DNA of 17,106 bases from Bacteroidales bacterium UBA5219 (GCA_002412425.1 DHVB01000009.1:345-17450); one strand, 5' to 3'. Positions 7,451 to 15,564 are shown, counted from the stretch's first letter. Numbers and translations are program-made. The notes: generated by a model not told the origin, from the sequence alone.

Positions 7451-7584
7451 AACTGAGTTTTGGAAGTTTTAGTATTTAATTCAGATTTTTTTATTTAAAA
7501 CTACTGAAAATATGTGATTTTTTAAGTTTAAACCCTTGGTATTGCGAGAAAATTAAAACTTATAAAAAAAATAATGAAAAATAG

Positions 7585-7615
7585 TTTGTTAATAGAATAA
7601 TAATTTCTATCTTTG
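7585..7615 (+). promoter_or_regulatory. rplU-rpmA promoter
   Basis: TTTG (7585-7588), 19-nt spacer, TATCTTTG (7608-7615): an exact match to the Bacteroidota consensus and the strongest promoter in the window, as expected for ribosomal protein genes. The leader to the ATG at 7662 is about 40 nt. Confidence 0.82.
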
Positions 7616-7661
7616 CAGTCCGATTTTTTAAAATTTAGAAATATATTTAATTGAATAAACA

Positions 7662-7973
7662 ATGTACGCAATAGTAGAAATCGCAGGACAGCAGTTCAAA
7701 GTCGAGAAAGGAAACAAATTTTTTGTACATCGCTTAGAAAACGAAGAAGGTAGCGAAGTAACATTTGATAAAGTATTATTATTAGATGATAATAATAAAG
7801 TTACAGTTGGTGCACCTGTTGTAGAAAAAGCTCAAGTTTCAGCAAAAGTTCTCAGACACTGTAAGAGCGACAAAGTTCTTGTATTCAAGAAAAAACGCAG
7901 AAAAGGTTATCAAACTTTAAATGGACATCGTCAGTATTTAACTGAAATAGAAATTCAGGACATTAAAGCATAA
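7662..7973 (+). CDS. rplU: 50S ribosomal protein L21
   Basis: The 103-residue length and sequence are those of L21, which binds 23S rRNA in the large subunit near L20. The start YAIVEIAGQQFKVEKG, the central VTVGAPVVEKAQVSAKVL segment and the basic KVLVFKKKRRKGYQTLNGHRQ motif near the C-terminus are family hallmarks. It is the first gene of an operon with rpmA, 19 bp downstream, the usual bacterial arrangement. Nothing is odd about it. Confidence 0.98.
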   Translation: MYAIVEIAGQQFKVEKGNKFFVHRLENEEGSEVTFDKVLLLDDNNKVTVGAPVVEKAQVSAKVLRHCKSDKVLVFKKKRRKGYQTLNGHRQYLTEIEIQDIKA

Positions 7974-7992
7974 TTTAAAAAAGTAATTAGAA

Positions 7993-8547
7993 ATGGCACA
8001 TAAGAAAGGAGCCGGTAGTTCGCGTAATGGTCGTGAATCCGAAAGCAAAAGATTAGGAGTTAAAATATATGGCGGGCAAGCTGCCATCGCAGGAAATATT
8101 ATAGTTCGTCAACGTGGCACTCAACATCATCCAGGCAATAATGTAGGTATGGGTAAAGATCATACTTTGTTTGCGCTTATTGATGGTAGAGTAAAGTTCG
8201 AGAAGAAAAGAAATAACAGATCTTATGTTTCTGTTCTTCCTTTTGAAACAGTAGAAACAATGGTTGCAGAAAAACCAGTTAAGAAAGTGGCAAAACCTCA
8301 ACCTGTTGTTGATGAAAAACCCGAAGCAAAAGAAGCTAAAGTTGAAAAAGAAGTTGTTGCAGAAGAAAAACCTGCAAAAAAAGAAGCAACTGCTAAGGCA
8401 GAAACAAAAGCTGCTCCAAAGGCAAAAGCTGAGCCTAAAGAAAAAGCTGCTCCAAAGGCTAAGGCAGAACCAAAAGCTAAAACTGAGTCAAAAGCTAAAA
8501 CTGAACCAAAAGTTGAAGATAAAAAAGACGAAGAAAAGACCGAGTAA
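7993..8547 (+). CDS. rpmA: 50S ribosomal protein L27 with a long low-complexity C-terminal tail
   Basis: Residues 1-85 are a complete L27, starting MAHKKGAGSSRNGRES and containing the VRQRGTQHHPGNNVGMGKDHTLFAL segment. The N-terminus of L27 reaches toward the peptidyl transferase centre, and here it begins directly at AHKKG with no cleavable Firmicutes-type leader. Residues 86-184 are an added tail built almost only from Lys, Ala, Glu, Pro, Thr and Val, with near-repeats of AAPKAKAEPK and AKTEPK. Typical L27 is about 85-90 residues, so the tail doubles the protein. It would be disordered and could bind rRNA or nucleic acid, but no role is known to me. The reading frame is uninterrupted to the TAA before the terminator. 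Confidence 0.95.
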   Translation: MAHKKGAGSSRNGRESESKRLGVKIYGGQAAIAGNIIVRQRGTQHHPGNNVGMGKDHTLFALIDGRVKFEKKRNNRSYVSVLPFETVETMVAEKPVKKVAKPQPVVDEKPEAKEAKVEKEVVAEEKPAKKEATAKAETKAAPKAKAEPKEKAAPKAKAEPKAKTESKAKTEPKVEDKKDEEKTE

Positions 8548-8571
8548 ATTTTTTTTTTCATAATAAGTATC

Positions 8572-8605
8572 GAAAAAGCCTGCTCTGAATTGAGTAGGCT
8601 TTTTC
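8572..8605 (+). terminator. Rho-independent terminator of rplU-rpmA
   Basis: The stem GAAAAAGCCTGCTC (8572-8585) pairs with GAGTAGGCTTTTTC (8592-8605) through 14 positions with one G-U wobble; the loop is 6 nt and the right arm ends in a T run. It closes the ribosomal protein operon. Confidence 0.85.
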
Positions 8606-8640
8606 ATTTTGAGAAAAATCTTGTTTTTGCAGTTATTTTA

Positions 8641-8648
8641 TAACTTTG
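8641..8648 (+). promoter_or_regulatory. -7 element upstream of the transglutaminase-fold lipoprotein
   Basis: TAACTTTG matches TAnnTTTG exactly and lies 24 bp before the ATG at 8673. A -33 TTTG at correct spacing is not obvious; CTTG at 8620-8623 (17-nt spacer) is the nearest partial match. Confidence 0.45.
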
Positions 8649-8672
8649 TGATATATTAAATTTTTAAGAGTT

Positions 8673-10100
8673 ATGCATTATCATAAAATTGTTTTTTTTA
8701 GTAGTTTGAAAAATTTTTCAATAAAACTTATTCTTGTTAAGCTAATTCAAATGGTTTTTATTGTTTATTTAGTATGTTCGTGTAGTAATATCAATAAAAA
8801 AGAAGAGGAACTTAAAATCTCATATAATTCAGATGAGTATATTTCTATTTATAATGCAGGACGTTCGCCTATTGAATTTAAGGTGTTACCAAACAACAAG
8901 GATTTTTCAAGTTTGGACAATATTGTTAGTTATATTAAAGACAAAGCTAAAGAATTTCCTGAAAAACCTTTAGAAATTTGTGCTTGGGAATTTGTTTATA
9001 ATAATACGTTTCATGATAAAGATATTGTTATTGATGATTGGACACGAACTACTATGCCAGAACTTATTTTAAGCTCTGTTGGAGGAGGACTTTGTGGAAC
9101 AAGATCTGCTGTTTTAACAAATATCCTTGTAGCATTGGGTTACAAAGCTCGTAGCTGGTGTATTGAAGGACATGTTGTAACAGAAGTTTTTTCAGATGGT
9201 AGGTGGAAAGTGCTTGACCCTGATTCAGGCGTGTATTTTTTTAACGATGAAAAACAAATAGCCTCATATAAAGAATTGTGTGATAATCCACAATGGTTTA
9301 ATGACACAGCAAGATGTGTTTTTATAGATAGTTCTGAATCAAAAGTTTCAGAAACATATATGTATTATGCGATTTATGCGCATTGTTTTTCTTCTGTGGA
9401 GGATAATAGAGTTTTTTACACCAACTTTGATTATAAACTTGAAAATGAAAATATTTATTTCTTACCAGAGGGAGCAGAATTGATTATGCCTTGGGAAAAT
9501 AGCGAACGTGGTAAATTTTATTTATGTGCTAAATTAATTATACCGAGTAATTATAAAGGAAAAATTAAAATTCCTCTTGTTTTAGATAAAATTGAAGGGA
9601 AAGGAAAAATAAAATTTAATAAAAAACGTTATGAAATTGATGGGTGCATGACAAATTTTGGGGATTTTAATTTGATGCTTGGGAATTTTTCAATAATTGA
9701 AAATCACGGTATGGAATTTTACTTTTTTATTAATCCTCAGTTGTTTTTTGAAAAAGAAATTAATAATATCATTATTAAAAGTAGTGATATAAAAGAGTTA
9801 GATGTTGAAAAAGTAAAACGTGGCGAAGACGAAGTTTTATTATTACCACATTTTAAAAAATTGCTTATGAATATTTTTTATAATATGTTAGAAGAATATG
9901 CTCAAAATCATAATATAGAAATATTTGATAGTAGCGATAAGACAATTAAATATTTATGTGATACTTGCTGTAATTTATATTTTTCAAAACCGATACAACT
10001 AATTGATACACTTAAAGATTTAGATATAATGGAACAAAAATATTTTTTTAATCAATTGGAATATTTTATCCAAAACAAATGTGATTGTAAAAATGAATAA
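8673..10100 (+). CDS. Transglutaminase-like fold lipoprotein, function unknown
   Basis: A 475-residue probable lipoprotein. The first 38 residues hold a basic n-region, a hydrophobic stretch and a relaxed lipobox VCSC with Cys37 as the likely lipidated residue. Residues about 80-190 form a transglutaminase-like (papain-like) core: GGGLCGTRSAVLTNILVALGY gives the catalytic Cys141 at the start of a helix, EGHVVTEVF gives His167, and WKVLDPDSG gives the Asp (182). The triad is therefore intact, and a peptidase, amidase or transferase activity is possible. The C-terminal 280 residues have beta-rich then helical character that I do not recognise. The gene sits alone between the ribosomal operon terminator and a regulator. 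Its substrate at the cell surface or in the periplasm is unknown. Confidence 0.75.
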   Translation: MHYHKIVFFSSLKNFSIKLILVKLIQMVFIVYLVCSCSNINKKEEELKISYNSDEYISIYNAGRSPIEFKVLPNNKDFSSLDNIVSYIKDKAKEFPEKPLEICAWEFVYNNTFHDKDIVIDDWTRTTMPELILSSVGGGLCGTRSAVLTNILVALGYKARSWCIEGHVVTEVFSDGRWKVLDPDSGVYFFNDEKQIASYKELCDNPQWFNDTARCVFIDSSESKVSETYMYYAIYAHCFSSVEDNRVFYTNFDYKLENENIYFLPEGAELIMPWENSERGKFYLCAKLIIPSNYKGKIKIPLVLDKIEGKGKIKFNKKRYEIDGCMTNFGDFNLMLGNFSIIENHGMEFYFFINPQLFFEKEINNIIIKSSDIKELDVEKVKRGEDEVLLLPHFKKLLMNIFYNMLEEYAQNHNIEIFDSSDKTIKYLCDTCCNLYFSKPIQLIDTLKDLDIMEQKYFFNQLEYFIQNKCDCKNE

Positions 10101-10171
10101 TACTCAAATTAAACTCGTCAATAAATAAAATTGACAATATTTTTCGTCAAATAGTGAAAAAAATTATACTT

Positions 10172-10204
10172 TTTGCTTACATTTGAAAAATAATTGTATT
10201 TTTG
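10172..10204 (+). promoter_or_regulatory. Promoter of the MerR-like regulator
   Basis: TTTG at 10172-10175, 21-nt spacer, and TATTTTTG at 10197-10204 match the phylum consensus. The transcript would start near 10210, giving a leader of about 25 nt to the TTG start at 10236. Confidence 0.55.
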
Positions 10205-10235
10205 TATAGCAAATTGACAAACAAAATCTTTTTTA

Positions 10236-11111
10236 TTGGAATTATTTCAAACATATAGCATAGGAGACTTAGAACTTATTAGCGAAGTAAAAGCATCAAC
10301 AATTCGTATGTGGGAGAAACGCTATGAACTTTTTTCTCCTTTACGTTCTGTGCAAAATGAAAGAATATATTCTCAAAAAGATTTGAATTTATTGTTAAAA
10401 ATTACTGTTTTACAAAGCTTTAAGTTTAAAATTAGTTATTTAAGCTCTTTGTCCGAATCAGAATTTGAAAACTTGTTTGAGGAATATAGTTTAAAGTTTA
10501 ATTCGTCTAATAAATATTTGCCAGAATTTTTATTTTTCTTTTTAGAAAAAGATGGCGAAGGTTTTGAAAATTTGTTTGATAAAGTTTATGAACAATTATT
10601 TCCAGAAGAATTTGTTGTTAATGTTTTGGAGCCATTAATTTTTAAAATTAAAAAGTTGACTCAAATTCGAAATATTGATTCTATTTATGCGGATTATTTT
10701 TTTAATAAATTAACTTTAAAAATATTGTGTTTAGCTGAAAAGGAAAAAACCTTTAGAAGCTCAAAAGAGATTTTGATATTTCAGTCTGATTCATCAGCTA
10801 TCCCATGTAATTTAGCTTTAGTTTATTTTTTAGCAACAGTGAAAAAATATAAAATTCACTTTTATTTTAACAAGTTGACAATAGAAAGTTTAGAAAAAAT
10901 GAAAGGTGTTTTTCAGCCAGATGTTGTTTATACAGAATTTAATGAAAATATTACTAGTGCAAAAATGCTCAAATATTTTGAAGTTTTGGAAGAGGCTTTT
11001 CCTATGTCAAAAAATATTATAGGCGGAAGTCGCTTAAAAGATGGCTGGAAGCTGTTACCCGATAAAATTTATACTGTCAAAAATTTAGAAAGTTTAAGTA
11101 AAATTTTATAA
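10236..11111 (+). CDS. MerR family regulator with a degenerate CarH-like cobalamin-binding region
   Basis: A 291-residue DNA-binding protein. Residues 6-75 are a MerR winged helix: YSIGDLELISEVKASTIRMWEKRY, then PLRSVQNERIYSQKDL. The rest aligns in layout with CarH/LitR regulators: a helical bundle (about 95-180, including VVNVLEPLIFKIKKL) and a Rossmann-like domain (about 185-291). In light- or B12-sensing members the bundle carries a W...EH signature and the Rossmann domain carries DxHxxG; here the matching places read SIYADYF and SDSSAIP, so the cobalamin His ligands are missing. It may therefore sense another signal, or act through protein contacts. No ATG is available upstream of residue 24, and an in-frame stop lies at 10215, so TTG at 10236 is taken as the start. 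It precedes fabG, about 110 bp downstream. Confidence 0.82.
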   Translation: MELFQTYSIGDLELISEVKASTIRMWEKRYELFSPLRSVQNERIYSQKDLNLLLKITVLQSFKFKISYLSSLSESEFENLFEEYSLKFNSSNKYLPEFLFFFLEKDGEGFENLFDKVYEQLFPEEFVVNVLEPLIFKIKKLTQIRNIDSIYADYFFNKLTLKILCLAEKEKTFRSSKEILIFQSDSSAIPCNLALVYFLATVKKYKIHFYFNKLTIESLEKMKGVFQPDVVYTEFNENITSAKMLKYFEVLEEAFPMSKNIIGGSRLKDGWKLLPDKIYTVKNLESLSKIL

Positions 11112-11120
11112 AACTATACA

Positions 11121-11189
11121 AATATAAATTAAGAAAAGTCGTAAAAAATCAATATGATTTTTGTTTAATAGTTGTTCTTAATTTATATT
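11121..11189. promoter_or_regulatory. 15-bp perfect inverted repeat spanning the merR-fabG gap
   Basis: AATATAAATTAAGAA at 11121-11135 is the exact reverse complement of TTCTTAATTTATATT at 11175-11189, separated by 39 bases. The right arm lies inside the spacer of the proposed fabG promoter, next to its -7 box. It could be a pair of operator half-sites or a long AU-rich hairpin at the end of the regulator transcript. Confidence 0.5.
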
Positions 11190-11201
11190 ATTGTAATTTT
11201 G
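11171..11201 (+). promoter_or_regulatory. Probable fabG promoter
   Basis: TAATTTTG at 11194-11201 matches the -7 consensus; GTTG at 11171-11174 is one base from TTTG with a 19-nt spacer. The leader to the ATG at 11224 is about 16 nt. Confidence 0.5.
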
Positions 11202-11223
11202 CATAAATTAAAATTTACAAAAT

Positions 11224-11970
11224 ATGAAATTATTAGACGGAAAAGTTGTTTTAATTACTGGCGCAGCACGCGGAATAGGCAGAGCTATTGCCTTAGCATG
11301 TGGAAAAGCTGGTGCAAATGTAGCATTTACAGATATGAATGCTGATGATAATTTTAAAAGTTTAGAAAAAGAATTAACCTCATTTGGAGTTAAAGCTAAA
11401 GGCTATGTTTCTAATGCTGCTGACTTTAATTCTACTGAAAAAACTGTTAATGAAGTAGTTGCAGATTTTGAAAGAATTGATGTGTTAGTTAATAATGCAG
11501 GTATTACACGCGATGCTTTATTGATGAGAATGAGCGAAGAACAATGGGATTTGGTTATTAATGTTAACTTAAAATCGGTTTATAATTTAACAAAAACAGT
11601 TCAAAAAACTATGCTAAAACAACGCAGTGGCTCAATTATAAATATGAGCTCTGTAGTTGGCGTTTCAGGAAATGCAGGACAAGCTAATTATTCTGCTTCT
11701 AAAGCTGGACTTATTGGATTTACAAAATCTATTGCTAAGGAATTAGGTCCTCGTAATATTAGAGTAAACGCTATAGCTCCTGGTTTTATCGAAACTGAAA
11801 TGACAAAAGCAATTCCAGAAGAAGCTCGTCAAGCTTGGGCTGAAAAAATTCCATTGAGACGCGCTGGACAACCCGAAGATATTGCAAATCTTGTACTTTT
11901 CTTAGGCTCTGATATGTCTTCATATATATCAGGACAAGTGATTAACGTTTGTGGAGCAATGCTAACCTAA
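11224..11970 (+). CDS. fabG: 3-oxoacyl-[acyl-carrier-protein] reductase FabG
   Basis: A 248-residue short-chain dehydrogenase that reduces 3-oxoacyl-ACP with NADPH in fatty acid elongation. It has the cofactor motif TGAARGIG (12-19), NNAG (90-93), the Asn of NVN (115), and the catalytic Ser143, Tyr156 and Lys160 in SSVVG and YSASK. The stretch RNIRVNAIAPGFIETEMT (about 179-196) and the ending SSYISGQVINVCGAM are typical of true FabG rather than other SDRs. It has its own promoter and is followed 7 bp later by a VWA-type membrane gene, with which it is probably co-transcribed. Confidence 0.94.
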   Translation: MKLLDGKVVLITGAARGIGRAIALACGKAGANVAFTDMNADDNFKSLEKELTSFGVKAKGYVSNAADFNSTEKTVNEVVADFERIDVLVNNAGITRDALLMRMSEEQWDLVINVNLKSVYNLTKTVQKTMLKQRSGSIINMSSVVGVSGNAGQANYSASKAGLIGFTKSIAKELGPRNIRVNAIAPGFIETEMTKAIPEEARQAWAEKIPLRRAGQPEDIANLVLFLGSDMSSYISGQVINVCGAMLT

Positions 11971-11977
11971 TTACAAA

Positions 11978-14059
11978 GTGCAAATTTATTTTGAATATCC
12001 AAAATATTTAATCTTAGTAGCTGTTGCTCTTGCAGCGGCTACTTCTTTTTTATTATATTACAAAGACAAACTTTACAAAGAACTTGCAAAATGGAAAAAG
12101 ATTTTAATGGCAAGCCTAAGGTTTGTTTTTGTGCTGATAATTTTATTATTACTCTTAAATCCTATTTTTAAAAGTTCAGAAACTATTGTTCAAAAGCCAA
12201 TTTTAGCTGTTGTACAAGACAATTCTGCGTCAATTTTACTAAATAAAGATTCTGTTTATTATAAAAATCAATATAAAACAGAACTTAATAAGCTACTTGC
12301 AGATTTAAAAAATAGATTTGATTTAAGATATTTGCAGTTTGATGAAGCAATAAATACAGATACCGTTTTAAATTTTAAAGGACAACTTACTAATATTTCA
12401 AGTATTTTTCCAGAGATTATTAGTAGTTATGCAGGAATGAATTTAGGAGCTGTGTTAATTGCAACTGATGGGATTTTTAATAGTGGCGAAAATCCAGTTT
12501 ATCTTAACAATATCAATTTCCCTGTTTATTCTATTGCTTTAGGAGATACTATTTCTCAAAAAGATTTGATATTAAAAGATATAATGCACAATCATATTGC
12601 ATTTTTAGGAAATAAATTTCCAGTTAGAATTTTAATTTCTGCCGAAAAATGTTTAGAAAAAGAAAGCGAAATAATTGTTACTAAAGATGAGAAAATTATT
12701 TATAAAGAAAAGTTCGAACTACCTGAAAACTCAAAGCAAAAATATATTGACATAGAGCTTTTTGCTGATAAAGTTGGAACTCAACAATATTCTGTAGAAT
12801 TAAAAAAATTAGATTTAGAAATAAGCTACGAAAATAATTTTGCAGACTTTATCATAAATATTGTTGACAATAGAAATAAAATTTTGCTCTTGGCAAACTC
12901 GCCACACCCCGATTTAGGAGCTATACAATATGCTCTTAAAAATAATCCCGATTTTGAACTTGATGTAAGGTATATTTACGATTTTAATGAAAGTATGAAA
13001 AATTATGATTTAGTAATTTTACATCAGTTGCCATCTGTTCAGTTTGCTGCAACAACAATACTTTCAGAAATTAAGAAAAATTCTATTCCAAGTTTGTATA
13101 TTATTGGAGCAAATACTTCAATTCAAGCGTTTAACTCTGTTGAAACAGGAATGAAAATTGTTGCCAATTCAAACAAAATGGACGATGCACTTGGAAGTTT
13201 AAATTTGAATTTTGTTGCCTTTGAGTTAGGTGTTGACCAAAGTTTTTTCAAATATTTATCGCCATTAAAAGTGAATTTTGCAGATTATAATTTTGAAAAT
13301 GAAGCTAAAATTCTTTTGTATCAATCTATTAATGGCGTTAAAACTACTAAACCATTAATTGCATTTGTTGACGACAATTTAGGCTCAAAACTTGGTGTTA
13401 TATGTGGCGAAGGAATTTGGAGATGGCGACTTGATGATTATAAATATAATTCCGACCATGAATCTTTCAATGCTTTTATAAATAAAACTGTGCAATATCT
13501 TTTGGTTAAACGAATTAAAGATAAACTGAACGTAGAGTTTAAACAAATATATAACGAAAACGAACCTGTTTTGATAAATGCGTCATTCTATAACGAAGCC
13601 TTTGATTTAGTGCCAAATTTAGATCTTAGCCTTGTGTTGACAAATGAAGAAGGTAAAGAATTTACTTATTCATTTTTGAATTTTGGAAACTCCTATAGGC
13701 TCGATATGGGAAGACTTGAAGCAGGAAAATATAAATTTAATGTTGAAACAAAATTTGACAATAGAATTTATGAATTTGCTGGGCAATTTCTAGTGAAAAG
13801 TATTAATATAGAATCTTTGATTACAACAGCTAATCATTCTGTCTTGCATCAGTTGGCTGAAAAAACAAATGCTAAGGTTTTTTACCCTAATGAAATGAAT
13901 AAAATCCGAGAACAAATAGAAGCAGATCAAAACATTGCAGATGTAGCTTATAAAAATGAAAAATTACACGATTTTACAGATTTGTATTTATTGTTTTTTG
14001 TGATACTTCTTTTTGCTGCCGTAGAGTGGGGCTTGAGGAAATTTTGGGGAAGTTACTGA
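11978..14059 (+). CDS. BatA-like membrane protein with VWA-type domain
   Basis: A 693-residue inner-membrane protein starting at GTG. Two N-terminal helices (about 8-28 and 43-62) are followed by a VWA-like domain: VVQDNSASI gives a MIDAS-type DxSxS (Asp81, Ser83, Ser85) and LIATDGIFNSG near 160-170 gives the later Asp. Residues about 295-400 (KILLLANSPHPDLGAIQYAL, DLVILHQLPS) look like a Rossmann or glutamine-amidotransferase-like domain, followed by beta-rich Ig-like segments near 530-640, and a final helix (about 669-686) before a short basic end. This architecture is common in Bacteroidota and is often left as hypothetical or VWA/BatA-like. Role is unknown; the soluble part is expected in the periplasm. 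It follows fabG by 7 bp and ends before a repeat and a convergent gene. Confidence 0.75.
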   Translation: MQIYFEYPKYLILVAVALAAATSFLLYYKDKLYKELAKWKKILMASLRFVFVLIILLLLLNPIFKSSETIVQKPILAVVQDNSASILLNKDSVYYKNQYKTELNKLLADLKNRFDLRYLQFDEAINTDTVLNFKGQLTNISSIFPEIISSYAGMNLGAVLIATDGIFNSGENPVYLNNINFPVYSIALGDTISQKDLILKDIMHNHIAFLGNKFPVRILISAEKCLEKESEIIVTKDEKIIYKEKFELPENSKQKYIDIELFADKVGTQQYSVELKKLDLEISYENNFADFIINIVDNRNKILLLANSPHPDLGAIQYALKNNPDFELDVRYIYDFNESMKNYDLVILHQLPSVQFAATTILSEIKKNSIPSLYIIGANTSIQAFNSVETGMKIVANSNKMDDALGSLNLNFVAFELGVDQSFFKYLSPLKVNFADYNFENEAKILLYQSINGVKTTKPLIAFVDDNLGSKLGVICGEGIWRWRLDDYKYNSDHESFNAFINKTVQYLLVKRIKDKLNVEFKQIYNENEPVLINASFYNEAFDLVPNLDLSLVLTNEEGKEFTYSFLNFGNSYRLDMGRLEAGKYKFNVETKFDNRIYEFAGQFLVKSINIESLITTANHSVLHQLAEKTNAKVFYPNEMNKIREQIEADQNIADVAYKNEKLHDFTDLYLLFFVILLFAAVEWGLRKFWGSY

Positions 14060-14061
14060 TT

Positions 14062-14099
14062 CAGTTAAAAGTTAAAAGTTGAACCGAGCTTGCGAGCTC
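14062..14099. repeat. Dispersed repeat, inverted copy of 6404-6436
   Basis: The reverse complement reads GAGCTCGCAAGCTCGG then TTCAACTTTTAACTTTTAACTG and matches the copy at 6406-6436 with few changes. It contains a GAGCT/AGCTC hairpin and lies between convergent genes. A shorter piece (CTTTTAACTTTTAACTGT) recurs at 6661-6678. This suggests a dispersed intergenic repeat family in this genome. Confidence 0.6.
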
Positions 14100-14152
14100 A
14101 CCGAAGGTAAAGTTGAAAGAAGCTGAGAGAAAGAACATTTTATTTTCTTTTT

Positions 14153-15564
14153 TTATTTTGCAAAAGCGTGGCGATAGCCTTCTGTGATATTCCAATAACC
14201 ACGGGTGAAGTCAGGTATGGCGACTGGTGCAGAATTATTTTCCAAAGAAATTTGTGTGAGCGGTACTAAGCAACTCCATTCAGCTAAGTCATAAACGTCC
14301 ATATCTAGAGGAAGACCGTTTTGCAAGCAGTAAACTAGGCGGTAATCCATGATAAAGTCCATACCACCATGTCCGCCAACTTTTTTTGCTTGTTCTTCCA
14401 ACTCAATGTGTATAGGGTGTTTGTATTTATTCATCAGGTTTTCTCTAACTTCTTTTGAAACGAAAGAGTGAGCATTCAAATCTTCGTGATTTGGAGTAAC
14501 ACTTGAATCTAATTGCTCTCCTTGTATCGCGTAGTTTGGCGATGGATATTTAGAGGCGTAACCTTTTGTCCCAGCTATATTATACAAGCGAGAATACGGT
14601 CTTGGAGTTGCTACGTCGTGTTGAATATGTATAGTTTTGCCTTTTTCAGTACGAATCATAGTCATAGTAAGCTGTCCGTTTTTAAAATCTGTAACTTTTT
14701 CGCCTGTTTTTTTCTCAATAAATGCAGGAATGCTTACAGGTTTACTGTCCATAGCTACCAAGTAGTTCATTTTATCGCCACGATGAATGTCTAACGCTTG
14801 ACAAGCTGGTCCCATGCCGTGAGTAGGATAAACATCTCCGCGAAATTTGCGGTTGTAGTCCAAACGCCAGTCAGATTCGTAAGCACCCCAAAATTCTTCC
14901 AACTGATGAATATAAGCACCTTCAGCATAAAGCACTTCGCCGAACACACCTTTTTGAAGCATATTAAGTGTAGTTAGTTCAAAGTAGTCATACACGCAGT
15001 TTTCAAGCATTATACAATGTTTTTGAGTTCTTTCAGCTGTATTTATTATTCTCCAAATATCATCTAAAGTCATAGCACCAGGAACTTCAACCGCTACATG
15101 CTTTCCATGCTCCATCGCGTAGATAGCCATATTTGCATGACGTTTCCAGTCAGTTACAATATAGATTAAATCAATGTCATCACGTTCACACATTGCTTTC
15201 CAAGCTTCTTCACTTCCTGAATAGCCTGTAGCACGTGGTAAACCTCTTTCGTCTAATATTTTTTGAGTGTTTTCAACTCTATCAGGGTGAAGGTCGCAAA
15301 GTGCTTTAATTTCAACTCCTGGAATATGAGTAAAACGATATACTGCACTTGGTCCACGCATTCCTAAACCTATAAAACCAACGCGAACAACGTCAATTTT
15401 TGGAGCTGTAAGTCCAACTACGTGTTTTTGCCCAGCAGGACGAACAGGAACTTCTGTTTCAATAGGCTGTAATACACCATTTTTAACTTTTATAGGACTT
15501 TTTGTCGAATTACAAGCTGTAAATGTAAAAACTGCAACTAATATAAAATTGAATATTATTTCAT
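14153..15564 (-). CDS. GH109-like Gfo/Idh/MocA lipoprotein, N-terminal frameshift suspected
   Basis: The body is an NAD-dependent Gfo/Idh/MocA protein of the glycoside hydrolase 109 type, whose characterised members remove alpha-N-acetylgalactosamine by an NAD-assisted mechanism. Visible motifs are VGFIGLGMRGPSAV (nucleotide binding), IYIVTDWKRHANMAIYAMEHGKHVAVEVP, KHCIMLENCVYDYFE and YPTHGMGPACQALDIHRGD. The first ATG in the long frame (15361) falls inside the GxGxxG loop, so it cannot be the true start. The open frame continues upstream through a GLTAPKIDVVRVG segment to a lipobox FTAC. It has no ATG, GTG or TTG there, but ATG at 15562-15564 is followed by AAA TAA; one extra A would give MKIIFNFILVAVFTFTAC joined to the body, about 470 residues in all. 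It lies 27 bp after the Crp gene. It is either frameshifted in nature, misassembled, or started from a rare codon such as ATT. Confidence 0.83.

Noticed and set aside
8264..8563. A 99-codon forward frame overlapping the rpmA tail, rich in Lys, Leu and Gln, and an antisense frame rich in Ala, Ser and Phe.
   Set aside because: Both are side effects of the low-complexity repeats coding the L27 tail; the L27 frame is continuous from a perfect ribosomal domain.
14513..14794. A 93-codon open frame opposite the GH109-like gene.
   Set aside because: Antisense to strongly conserved GH109 motifs; composition is not protein-like.
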